64,000 nucleotides of DNA, taken from contig NZ_JAKZKW010000005.1 in NCBI RefSeq assembly GCF_022808695.1, forward strand, positions 62,001 to 126,000, written 5' to 3'. Source of the stretch: Fundidesulfovibrio soli. Its GTDB lineage: Bacteria > Desulfobacterota > Desulfovibrionia > Desulfovibrionales > Desulfovibrionaceae. Under the pieces are notes generated by a model. That model was not told the DNA's origin, did no database searches, and saw nothing but the letters and a program-made list of their open reading frames with translations. Numbering within the stretch: position 1 is the stretch's first letter; the number at the start of each line of letters is the position of its first letter. Made by a program: the position numbers and the translations under genes. Shown in pieces: positions 56,401-64,000 of this stretch.

Positions 56401-56958
56401 ATGAAAGTCGAACCGTTCATTGAACTGAAAGACATCAAGAGCATCAAGCGGATGCTCAAGGACAATCCTCGGGATTTTCTGCTCTTCATCATGGGAATTA
56501 ACTCAGGACTGCGAGCACAGGATCTTCTTGAACTTCGGGTGCGAGACATCCAGGACGTCAAGATCGGGTCGCGCATTTCGCTAAGAGAGAAGAAGACGGG
56601 CAAGGAGAACGTCTTGATCATCAACCATGAGATCAAGGCTGCTGCCGATGCCTACTTGGGTACAACCCCGGCAGAACCGGAGCATTACCTGTTCAAATCC
56701 CGCAAGGGAAAGAACTATCCGCTGACTACCTTCGCCGTGACCAAATACGTGAAAACCTGGGCGGCCGCGCTGAACCTGAAAGGCAACTTCGGTGCGCATA
56801 CGCTCCGTAAGACCTGGTGCTTCCATCAAAGGAAGACCTACGGTGTTTCCTGGGAGGTCCTCGCCAAACGGTTGAACCACTCGAGCCCCTCCATCACCCG
56901 CCGGTACCTCGGCATCCAGGAAGAGGAGGTCGAGGAGATCTTGCTCAACATCATCTGA
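56401..56958 (+). CDS. Tyrosine recombinase, catalytic-domain-only
   Basis: The 185-residue protein is a tyrosine recombinase reduced to the catalytic domain. It shows the first active arginine (SGLRAQDLLELRVRD), the HTLRKTW box (His and Arg), the later HSSPSITRRYLG with the nucleophile tyrosine. No arm-binding or core-binding domain precedes it. The ATG at 56401 has GGAGG 6 bp upstream. Such small integrases occur in phages and satellites and may resolve dimers or act with other factors. A terminator follows. Confidence 0.9.
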   Translation: MKVEPFIELKDIKSIKRMLKDNPRDFLLFIMGINSGLRAQDLLELRVRDIQDVKIGSRISLREKKTGKENVLIINHEIKAAADAYLGTTPAEPEHYLFKSRKGKNYPLTTFAVTKYVKTWAAALNLKGNFGAHTLRKTWCFHQRKTYGVSWEVLAKRLNHSSPSITRRYLGIQEEEVEEILLNII

Positions 56959-56964
56959 TCATCA

Positions 56965-56986
56965 GGGGCCATCCGGCCCCTTTTTT
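56965..56986 (+). terminator. Rho-independent terminator
   Basis: GGGGCC (56965-56970) with GGCCCC (56975-56980), loop ATCC, then TTTTTTC. Confidence 0.9.
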
Positions 56987-57100
56987 CGCGGAGGGGCTTT
57001 ACATTTCCATGGAGGGCGCATAAACATTCCCTGCCCGGATTAGCCATAGTGGTTTGTATTAGAACCGCCTATTGCATATTCAACCTCATTCGAGGTGGAT

Positions 57101-57322
57101 ATGTCCCCAGCTCCCGCTTTCCTGACCCAAGCCCAAGCTGCTGAGTACCTGAGCTTCGCGCCCCGCACCTTCCGCGACCTGTCAAAGAAGTATCTCCTGC
57201 CGACCTACGGCCCTAAGCGCAACCGTTTCCGCAAGGAAGACCTGGAGGCGTTCATGTCCAATCCCGTGATTTTTCTGGAAGAGTCGGTGACCATACGCCG
57301 TCCCAGAAAAGCTATCATCTAA
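57101..57322 (+). CDS. Excisionase/MerR-like helix-turn-helix protein
   Basis: The 73-residue protein has a winged-helix excisionase pattern: LTQAQAAEYLSFAPRTFRDL and then YGPKRNRFRKEDLEAFM. Its position 12 bp before the full integrase is the usual xis-int order, so it probably directs excision of the element. ATG at 57101 is preceded by GAGGT; a GTG at 57095 is the alternative. Confidence 0.85.
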   Translation: MSPAPAFLTQAQAAEYLSFAPRTFRDLSKKYLLPTYGPKRNRFRKEDLEAFMSNPVIFLEESVTIRRPRKAII

Positions 57323-57334
57323 GGGAGATGGACC

Positions 57335-58354
57335 ATGATACGTCAAAAGGGAAACTCCTGGTTCGTTCGCTGGCGCGAGAACGGTGCCCAGAAGCAGAAA
57401 CACTTCGGTATCGGTCCTGAGGCGAAGCTCAAGGCTGAACTGTACGAGTCCGAAATCAAACTGGCCAAGAAGCGCGGCGAGGATCTGTCCCAGAAGCGCC
57501 ACCGCCAGGGACTGTTTTTTAATGAACTGGGCCAACTGTACGTTGATAACTTACGGGCAACTGGCCGCTCCGAAAACCACATCAAGAACATGGTCACGCT
57601 CCTGAACAACGTGTTCGTCCCATTGATGCCGGACAGGCCGGTTGCGGAGCTGACCTTTGAGCACCTGCTTACGTTTGCTGGAGAGTTTTCCGGGAGGGCT
57701 CAATCGACCCGGAACCGGTACATGGACTACATCAACGCCATCTTCAATTTCGGCGTGGCGCACAAGCTGATCAGCGAAAATCCCATGGCGAACTGGAAGA
57801 AACCGAAGGAAGCCAAGCGGGACGTCCAGCTCTCCGTGAACGATCTGGGCCGGATCATCCAGCACGCAGAGCCGCATCTTGCATGGGCACTGGAGGTATC
57901 ATTCAATCTCGGTGTCCGCACCGGAGAAAGCGAACTGCTTGCACTCCAATGGAGGCAGGTCGACTTCGGCCAGGGAGAGATCAAGGTATTTGCCCCTAAG
58001 ACCAGGACTCACCGGATAATTCCTATCAAGGCTGAGTTCCTTGAAAGGCTTCGAGGGAAGATGGCCGAATCCGCTTCCAGCTCCGTCGTGGAGTACAAAG
58101 GGAAAGCGGTAAAATCCCTGCGCCGGTCGTTCCGGTCGGCCTGCGAGAAGGCACGGATTGAGTATCCGGTCCGATTCTATGACGTGCGCCACCTGTACTG
58201 CACAACGCTTCTGAACAATGGCGCGGATTTGGCCGCCGTGAGCAAGCTCATGGGCCACAGCACAATTAAGATGACCACGGATTCCTACTACCATACCCAG
58301 AAAATTGAGAAGACCCGTGCAGTGGGCCTCCTCCCCAACATTACTAGCGTTTAG
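57335..58354 (+). CDS. int: Phage-type tyrosine integrase
   Basis: The 339-residue protein has an N-terminal arm/core-binding part (EGFERK-type basic region, LTFEHLLTFAGEF) and a C-terminal catalytic domain with GVRTGESELLALQW (first Arg), VRFYDVRHLYCTTLLNNG (Arg-His box, the first His of the HxxR being Tyr) and MGHSTIKMTTDSYYHTQ with the nucleophilic tyrosine. It is likely the integrase that carries this element, immediately after the xis-like gene. The attachment site used is not visible; no repeat of the tRNA-Ala end was found in the window. Confidence 0.9.
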   Translation: MIRQKGNSWFVRWRENGAQKQKHFGIGPEAKLKAELYESEIKLAKKRGEDLSQKRHRQGLFFNELGQLYVDNLRATGRSENHIKNMVTLLNNVFVPLMPDRPVAELTFEHLLTFAGEFSGRAQSTRNRYMDYINAIFNFGVAHKLISENPMANWKKPKEAKRDVQLSVNDLGRIIQHAEPHLAWALEVSFNLGVRTGESELLALQWRQVDFGQGEIKVFAPKTRTHRIIPIKAEFLERLRGKMAESASSSVVEYKGKAVKSLRRSFRSACEKARIEYPVRFYDVRHLYCTTLLNNGADLAAVSKLMGHSTIKMTTDSYYHTQKIEKTRAVGLLPNITSV

Positions 58355-58366
58355 GGGGATATCTCT

Positions 58367-58846
58367 ATGGCATGGGTAAAGATCAAGAAAGGCTCTTTCG
58401 ATCGCGCTTCGGAATGTCGCGTGAGCATTTCCAAGGGCGGGATTTTGTCCGTGGGCAAGGGGGCCATGAGGCAGTTCGGGTTCACCGGTGGTAAGATCGA
58501 GATGATCGCTGACGACGAGAACCCGGACAGGATCGGCTTCAGGTTCGTTGAGGAAGCCGATGATGAGGCGGATACCGTTTCGTTCCGGGAACTCAAAAAA
58601 GATGATGGCCAGATCACGGGCTATTCAGCTTCAATCGGGTCGTTCTTGTCTGAGTTGGACAAGTTTAAGGTCGAAGAGACGATGAGCTTTCCGCTCCTCA
58701 AGGACGAGACCGAGGGTGTGTTTTATTTCCTGAGGAGCCGGGGTCTTGCTAACTCGCGGAAGAAGGTGCCCGCACCGGATGCGGAGAGCAAGGAGGGCGA
58801 AGAGGTGGATATCGTCAGTGTCGAGGCTGGCGAGCAGTTGCAGTAA
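58367..58846 (+). CDS. Unknown protein linked to the integrase
   Basis: The 159-residue product begins AWVKIKKGSFDRASECRVSI and is predicted mostly beta in the first half with an acidic C-terminus. No family is recognised. It starts 12 bp after the integrase stop with AGGGGG as ribosome binding site, and ends before a terminator, so it belongs to the xis-int operon. A DNA-binding or accessory role is only a guess. Confidence 0.7.
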   Translation: MAWVKIKKGSFDRASECRVSISKGGILSVGKGAMRQFGFTGGKIEMIADDENPDRIGFRFVEEADDEADTVSFRELKKDDGQITGYSASIGSFLSELDKFKVEETMSFPLLKDETEGVFYFLRSRGLANSRKKVPAPDAESKEGEEVDIVSVEAGEQLQ

Positions 58847-58864
58847 GCGGAAGTGAGGGCAGCA

Positions 58865-58892
58865 GGGCCGGGGGGTGACTCCCGGCCCTTTT
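58865..58892 (+). terminator. Rho-independent terminator
   Basis: GGGCCGGG (58865-58872) with CCCGGCCC (58881-58888), then TTTT. It ends the xis-int transcript. Confidence 0.85.
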
Positions 58893-59121
58893 GGCCTGTG
58901 GGGACATAGGGGCGACATAGGTTGTCATTTGTGGCGACGGTAGCCGTTCCAGGGATACAGGTTCATCAAGCCGGTAATAACCTCGATGAGGGGCCGTCAC
59001 GGGCTTCCAGCGCGATGCGTAGTCCAAGATCGAGCGTGAGGTAGGCAACAGCGCCCCTCTCTGTGTGGTGACAACCCGAGTTTTGTCGCGAACGTCACCT
59101 GCTGGCGGCAGGCTGGTGCGC

Positions 59122-59384
59122 CTACCATTGTTTTGCCGTGATCTTCTTCATCACCTCGATTTCGAGGTCACGCTCGACCAGGAGTTTCTTCAGCCTGCGT
59201 TCTCCTGCTCCAACTGGCGGAGCTTTTTCACATCATCAGCGTTCATGCCGTTGAAGCGTTGCCGCCACGTGAAAATGGTCTGCTCGCTGATGCCGTGCCG
59301 CTTGGCCACCTGCGCCACCAGGTCGCGGTCAGCCTCACGCAGGATGCTCACCATCTGCTCTTCTGAAAAGCGTGTCTTCCGCAT
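59122..59384 (-). pseudogene. Decayed IS3-family transposase orfA
   Basis: The reading MRKTRFSEEQMVSILREADR to RQLEQENAG (64 residues) is IS3/IS407-type OrfA with its HTH (AKRHGISEQTIFTWRQRFNG). A single-base change after GCA shifts the frame to an early stop at 59190; the next frame continues RLKKLLVERDLEIEVMKKI to the proper end at 59122. OrfB and clear terminal repeats are missing, so the insertion sequence is a remnant. Confidence 0.85.
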
Positions 59385-59411
59385 GGCTCCCTCTTCTTCG
59401 TCGGGAGCCAC

Positions 59412-59924
59412 CTCCTCAAGTTTCAGCTGGTCCGAAAAGTGCCGATCAGGTCATTCCAATTCGCTCCCTTGGGGATAAAAACTAGAATGTCATCAGGTAC
59501 TCGGAAAGCATGGCTTGAAGCCGGGAGAATTTGCCTGGGTTCGTCCTGGGTACGACTACGACCTGTGAGTTGGATTATGACCAGCAGTCGAGGGCGTTTT
59601 GCTTCTACCTGGGCACCGGTAACATTATGGCGCGCAAAAAGAAGTCCAAGGCCTCCGACGATTTTAAGGAGGCACATGGAGCCAGTGCGGTAAGCCCCGT
59701 GGCCGAGTACGTAGGAGCCAAGGAGGACGTCTCGTAGGGCGTCAGACAACGACCAGATAGCCATGCACGGGGGGAGACATTCGGATATTTAGGGGAACAT
59801 GGTTGACATGGGCTGCACCATGTGGAAAATAAAAATAAAAAAATAATGATTGCACTTGGTTGGGCGGGATACAAATATTTCATAGTATTTGGTTGTGATT
59901 GTAAAAGAGAGGAAGGTTGGAAGT
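59412..59924. other. Spacer before the dynamin genes
   Basis: No reliable gene. A 36-codon reading from ATG at 59627 (MARKKKSKASDDFKEAHGAS) is possible but its ribosome binding site is poor. The last 150 bp become AT-rich and probably carry the promoter of the dynamin pair; AGGAAGG at 59910 is the ribosome binding site of the first gene. Confidence 0.35.
59627..59737 (+). CDS. Doubtful small ORF (36 aa)
   Basis: The frame starts MARKKKSKASDDFKEAHGAS and is lysine-rich at the N-terminus. There is no good ribosome binding site and no family resemblance. Listed only because small basic proteins are common in this region. Confidence 0.2.
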   Translation: MARKKKSKASDDFKEAHGASAVSPVAEYVGAKEDVS

Positions 59925-62450
59925 ATGCTCTTAGAAAAAGTCAAAATGCTTTTAGAAGACAACCTTGCTAAGTGGTGTGAACTAGAAAAGCTGTGTCAGG
60001 AGCACGGTTTTTTTGATGAATTTGATTTTAGCGGCTTATCACCTGACTCTGGCAAGTTGTCTAAAATATACGAATTCCTAAGCTGCCCTCCACTCACATT
60101 AACCGTCGCGGGTACGACTTCTTCTGGCAAAAGTACTGTCCTCAATATGATGCTAAAGGCGCAGTTGCTTCCATCGGACCCGAGGGAAATGAGTGCTGGC
60201 ATAGTAGAGATTGTAGACTCTAAGACAACTGAGTTTGAATGTTATTATGATTTAAAGATTGATGAAAATAGCGCACCATTCCTCAAGTACCATGATATTT
60301 CCCAGGATGATGTTTGCAAAAATCTTGAAATTTACATGAATGATGACAGGGAAAATGGTAGGAACCGGTTTTATCGGGTTAAGCACCCAATGCATGTCAA
60401 AGAGGTTCTTTCTAATGTCGTTTCGAAAAATATCGACATGCGACTTGTCGACTTGCCTGGATGGTCTCATGCCGCACACAATGTTGTTGATGACATCTAT
60501 AGCTTAGTTGATGGGTCACTTTGGCTTTTTTTAATTGATTTTGTAGATCCTGATGAGGAGAAGTTGAAACAAAATGTGCAAAAAATGCTTTCGCGGGTGA
60601 AGCTTTTAGGTGCGTCACTCGACTCTATATTGTTTGTGTTTACGAAGTTTGATGTTTATTTGAAAAATAATATGAAGGGATCTGCTCAAGAGAGCGGTGA
60701 TTCGCGCCTTGTGAAGGCGAAAAACAGCCTTCAAAAAATTATAACGAGTGTGGCAAGGTCGGTCTTCGCACAGGGAAAAGACAACAAAGAGATTGAGTTA
60801 AGTGACATTAGGTTTACTGCGATATCGCCAGAGCCAGCTCTCCATGCTCTTATTTGTGAAGAACTATTGAAAGGTGACCCTGGAGATGACAGGTTGATTG
60901 ACTCGATTAGGTTCTTGCGCGGTAGTTATGCCTGTCTAATTGAAGCTGATTTCTTAGACAATCTACAGGGGAATCCTCGACTCTGGTCGCAGGAAGACAA
61001 AGTTCTGTTTGTTGAGCAGGTTAAGGAGAATAGTGGCGCAAATTCTTTTTATCTGGGTCTTCAGAATCACTTAAGAGATAGTTTTGAGGGTTTGGTCATG
61101 CCCTCATTTTTTAGACTTATCGACTCTGTTGTTGGCGTCGGTGCTTATGATGATATTGATGGTGGCACACTTAATATAGGGCCCCTTGCTCGATTTCAAA
61201 TTTCCCTTGATAACGTGAAAAGCACCTTGGAGCATACAAAGGTAGAAATTTTAGAAAAATTTGAAAAACTACGCGCCAGCATTAATCAGGCTTATGAGAA
61301 AGACAAGGGCGTATTGAAGCAGTTTATAAATAATCTGAAAACTACTGTAAAAGAAAGTCTTAGGGATGACACGGCGACTCTTCGCTTTTCGCAGTCAGTA
61401 AAAGAAGAGGTTGCTAGTTTTCATTTGGCTCACGCAGCCAAATGGGGAATGAACATAAATGATTTATATGTATTTGGAGCATTGCCAGAGCGCCTGGACA
61501 GTAAATACAGGAGCCAAATTGACGTTTTGACAAGACAATTTTCATCACTAGACTTTGACGAACTATTGTCAATTTTTAAAGAGTCTGTTTTGCATGAAAC
61601 ATATATTAAAACAAAAGCAGATTTTGATGTGTTTAAGGGGTTTCTTCAGGGGTCTGCGATCGCGAAAAAGGCATACGAAGAAGGTTTGACTGGACATGTT
61701 GGAACAATTGGAGGCAGGGAGCCAGACCTTGATAAGTATTTAGTGTATTACGATGGAATTCGCAATAACGTTGCATATGCAATTGTCTTTTCTTTCGAGC
61801 AGGCACTTGACAGTATTCACCAAGATCTGAAAAGAGCAGTCACAACCTGTCTTGAGTGTTATCATTTAAATACAGTTACATCGATAAGGCTGTTGGCGAT
61901 CGATCATTGCGTTAATCTTCCTTCATTGCCAACAGTGTCGTTTGATAAGTATGGAGCCATTAAGATACCAAAGTTCAGGCCGAAGTGTTTGATAGAGAGT
62001 GTTATTGAGCCGATGAAGATGTTTATACCCTATGTGGAGAAAGAAAAAAGAACAGTCTATTGGACAATAGATATATTCAAATGGTTCCCTCGAGAGAAAG
62101 TAGTTGAAGTTAATAAGGTAAAAGAGAGCGAAATTACAAAATATACTATTGCGCCAATCAGGAGTCTATTTGATGAAAACGCTGCATATATTAAAAATAG
62201 TAGCTTTGAGATGACCATGATTTTGCTGGATAACATTGTGGCTGCCTTTGAAGAGCAAATAAACAATCATAACACGTCATATGATACTATCATCTCTACA
62301 GTTATACAGGACGCTGTCAGAGAAAGGGAGTCGTTTGAAAATTTAGAGATTGAGCAAAGGCAGTGTTTAATTTCTTCGATAGCCACAAGTTTTGATGCAC
62401 TTTGTGGTTCATATGATATGCTTAAGGGTGAATGCTTGACCGGGTATTAG
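59925..62450 (+). CDS. Large dynamin-like GTPase
   Basis: The 841-residue protein is a dynamin-superfamily GTPase. Motifs are G1 GTTSSGKST (Gly63), the G2-like threonine/serine region around SAGIVEIV (about residue 87), G3 DLPGW (Asp176) and G4 TKFD (Thr240-Asp243). The rest (about 300-841) is mainly helical, as in bacterial dynamin-like membrane-remodelling proteins. It is AT-rich, with codon use unlike the host core, and was probably acquired. It is followed 27 bp later by a second GTPase of the same kind. Antiphage function by analogy to dynamin-based defence is an inference. Confidence 0.88.
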   Translation: MLLEKVKMLLEDNLAKWCELEKLCQEHGFFDEFDFSGLSPDSGKLSKIYEFLSCPPLTLTVAGTTSSGKSTVLNMMLKAQLLPSDPREMSAGIVEIVDSKTTEFECYYDLKIDENSAPFLKYHDISQDDVCKNLEIYMNDDRENGRNRFYRVKHPMHVKEVLSNVVSKNIDMRLVDLPGWSHAAHNVVDDIYSLVDGSLWLFLIDFVDPDEEKLKQNVQKMLSRVKLLGASLDSILFVFTKFDVYLKNNMKGSAQESGDSRLVKAKNSLQKIITSVARSVFAQGKDNKEIELSDIRFTAISPEPALHALICEELLKGDPGDDRLIDSIRFLRGSYACLIEADFLDNLQGNPRLWSQEDKVLFVEQVKENSGANSFYLGLQNHLRDSFEGLVMPSFFRLIDSVVGVGAYDDIDGGTLNIGPLARFQISLDNVKSTLEHTKVEILEKFEKLRASINQAYEKDKGVLKQFINNLKTTVKESLRDDTATLRFSQSVKEEVASFHLAHAAKWGMNINDLYVFGALPERLDSKYRSQIDVLTRQFSSLDFDELLSIFKESVLHETYIKTKADFDVFKGFLQGSAIAKKAYEEGLTGHVGTIGGREPDLDKYLVYYDGIRNNVAYAIVFSFEQALDSIHQDLKRAVTTCLECYHLNTVTSIRLLAIDHCVNLPSLPTVSFDKYGAIKIPKFRPKCLIESVIEPMKMFIPYVEKEKRTVYWTIDIFKWFPREKVVEVNKVKESEITKYTIAPIRSLFDENAAYIKNSSFEMTMILLDNIVAAFEEQINNHNTSYDTIISTVIQDAVRERESFENLEIEQRQCLISSIATSFDALCGSYDMLKGECLTGY

Positions 62451-62477
62451 TGCAAATCTCCCTGGAGGGGTCTTTCT

Positions 62478-64000
62478 ATGAAGGCTTGGCGTGAAGCTTG
62501 TCTTGACCTGGAGAAAGAAACAGCAAAGCTAAAATTGCTGTATCAATTTTTTTGTGATTATTCTGCCAAAAAGGCTACTTACTCAAATTTAGTCAGTGAT
62601 TCTAGATGGTCAGAGGCTTTAAATGCTCTTGAAAGTAGAATTAAGGACAGGCTTTTTAAAATTGCAGTAGTTGGGATGGAGAAGGCTGGCAAAAGTACAT
62701 TTATAAATGCTTGGCTGGGCGATGAAATTTTGCCGTACGCTCCGGAACGTTGTACATATACAACTACAAATATTATATCTGTTGATTCTGACGACAAGCA
62801 AGCGCTTTGTGTAAATTTTCACACACGTGAGTCTTTCGAAGAAATGGTGCAGAATCTGACATGCGAGTCTGGGACTGAAACAGATGAACAAAGGCGAGCG
62901 CTATCTGACTTGAACAACATTAATACTTATAACAAATCCATACACGAGCAATTGAAACTCGCTGAGGCTTCGAATTTCAGTTGGCGTTATGGCTTTACTA
63001 ACTTGTCCAGCATTAAAGATCAGCTTTCTAAGTATGTTTCAAACCCAGAATATATATATGCCGTCAGAGGTGTCACTTTATATACTTCCAGACTTATACA
63101 AGTTCATGATGTGGCCTTTTATGACGTTCCAGGATTAAATTCTGGGCTTAGACGTCACCAGCAAGAAACTAAAGACATCTTGAATGATTGCGATGCAATA
63201 ATCATTGTTCAAGACATAGAGAGGCCAAGTTTAACGGATAGCGAAAAGAGAATCATTCAATACGCAACCGAAAAAGTGTATGGCTCTTCAATTTCAGATA
63301 AGGCGTTTGTTTTTTTATCGAAAACTGATAAAATAAGATCGGGAAGTGTTTTACGCTCAAATTTAGGCATTGCCAAGCAACAGTGGCTTGAGTTGGCGAG
63401 AATACCTGATAATAAAATTTTTTTTGGTTCCCCAGGTGCCCATTTAATTTTGAATACAAATGCGTCTGAGGATTTAATTGAGCAAGTTGGAAGTAAAGAC
63501 AAAATTGCGCATTTCGTTAATTATCTTTCTGACGAATCTGGTTTTTCGAAGGAAGAGATTCTAGGCGTAAGTCGATCAGTTGAAAGGATTAACAACTTTG
63601 TTTTGAATGAAGCAACTCAAAATTTGAAACAATACTTTAACACTATAAAAAGTACCCTAGTTGCAGAAGTTAGCGCTGCTATCATTGATGGAGCTAGGGA
63701 CGCCGAAAGCGCTGAACTTGTATCGCTTACTGATGAAGCTCATTACAAAAGCCTGCTTAAAGCGCATATGATGAACGTCATACGCGCACTCGATGCAAAG
63801 TTACTCAGTGACTTGAACGGCTCGGCAGGTGATGATTCGTTTACAGCTAGAGTTTCTAAATCTATGCACTCTGCGCTGATAAACTTAGTAGAGTCAAATC
63901 CTCTTTTCGCTGAATTTTCTTCGCAGAAGGCTTGCATAACCAATATTTTGCTTTCACTTGAATTGGCTAAGTCTTCTCCTGGTTTAAGTAATGAAGTTGT
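62478..64000 (+). CDS. Second dynamin-like GTPase, cut by the window edge
   Basis: The frame stays open from ATG at 62478 to the end of the window (507 codons seen). It has G1 GMEKAGKST (Gly66), G3 DVPG (Asp216), G4 SKTD (Ser281) and a helical region after about residue 340, so it is a second dynamin-like GTPase. CTGGAGGGG precedes the start. The neighbouring gene is different in sequence beyond the motifs, consistent with a two-protein system in which two dynamins form a hetero-oligomer. The C-terminus and any further partner gene lie outside the window. Confidence 0.88.
   Translation, partial: MKAWREACLDLEKETAKLKLLYQFFCDYSAKKATYSNLVSDSRWSEALNALESRIKDRLFKIAVVGMEKAGKSTFINAWLGDEILPYAPERCTYTTTNIISVDSDDKQALCVNFHTRESFEEMVQNLTCESGTETDEQRRALSDLNNINTYNKSIHEQLKLAEASNFSWRYGFTNLSSIKDQLSKYVSNPEYIYAVRGVTLYTSRLIQVHDVAFYDVPGLNSGLRRHQQETKDILNDCDAIIIVQDIERPSLTDSEKRIIQYATEKVYGSSISDKAFVFLSKTDKIRSGSVLRSNLGIAKQQWLELARIPDNKIFFGSPGAHLILNTNASEDLIEQVGSKDKIAHFVNYLSDESGFSKEEILGVSRSVERINNFVLNEATQNLKQYFNTIKSTLVAEVSAAIIDGARDAESAELVSLTDEAHYKSLLKAHMMNVIRALDAKLLSDLNGSAGDDSFTARVSKSMHSALINLVESNPLFAEFSSQKACITNILLSLELAKSSPGLSNEV

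Noticed and set aside
59423-59764. 113-codon minus-strand ORF before the dynamin genes
   Set aside because: Its end runs into the IS remnant flank and it has no ribosome binding site or known motif.

Overview
The window looks like part of a chromosome from a GC-rich, anaerobic, flagellated deltaproteobacterium of the Desulfovibrio type. The clues are a VorB-type 2-oxoacid:ferredoxin oxidoreductase, rubrerythrin, a membrane polyferredoxin divergent from a Crp/Fnr regulator, fliJ with a MotE-like gene, and GC-rich codon use up to about 40.5 kb. No database search was possible; family names rest on recognised motifs.

Bases 1-40,514 are core genome. A minus-strand operon (GT2 glycosyltransferase, queA, ferredoxin, vorB, beta subunit) runs off the left edge. 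Divergent from it are an alpha-2-macroglobulin and pbpC, which overlap by 4 bp and form a periplasmic protease-trap/peptidoglycan pair. Then come truA, a beta-rich repeat protein with FliD-like modules, a cluster of tiny overlapping ORFs absent from standard gene-length cutoffs (14.7-15.2 kb), two unknown minus-strand genes, panC, metK, a lipoprotein, a kinase-like gene with a damaged P-loop, a DciA-like gene and a dienelactone hydrolase. A flagellar pair (fliJ, motE-like), a Crp/Fnr regulator and a polyferredoxin follow. Next is a radical SAM gene and a tight five-gene minus-strand operon (membrane protein, two GT4 glycosyltransferases, methyltransferase, B12-radical SAM), probably for a surface glycan. 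After that are a PAS histidine kinase, a TMEM175-type channel, rubrerythrin, recN and two oligopeptide-type ABC permeases. tRNA-Ala(GGC) at 40,439-40,514 closes the core.

From the tRNA onward the sequence is accessory and its base composition varies strongly. A type I restriction-modification operon (hsdM, hsdS, hsdR; 40.9-49.8 kb) carries two extra genes between hsdS and hsdR: a DUF3553-like protein and a DUF262/DUF1524 (GmrSD-like) protein. Next is a module resembling an integrative, replicating element: a DUF5131 (phage Gp37/Gp68) protein, two small ORFs, a P-loop ATPase of the helicase/primase type, an AT-rich stretch with CCCTTCA iterons (candidate origin), a structured RNA candidate with its own terminator, a small DNA-binding protein, a catalytic-domain-only tyrosine recombinase, an excisionase-like HTH protein and a full integrase. 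A decayed IS3-family orfA follows.

The last 4 kb is AT-rich and encodes two consecutive large dynamin-like GTPases, the second cut by the window edge. With the neighbouring restriction genes this reads as a defence island, and the dynamin pair is the best candidate for a poorly described antiphage system (possibly related to Eleos/LeoABC). No CRISPR array was seen.
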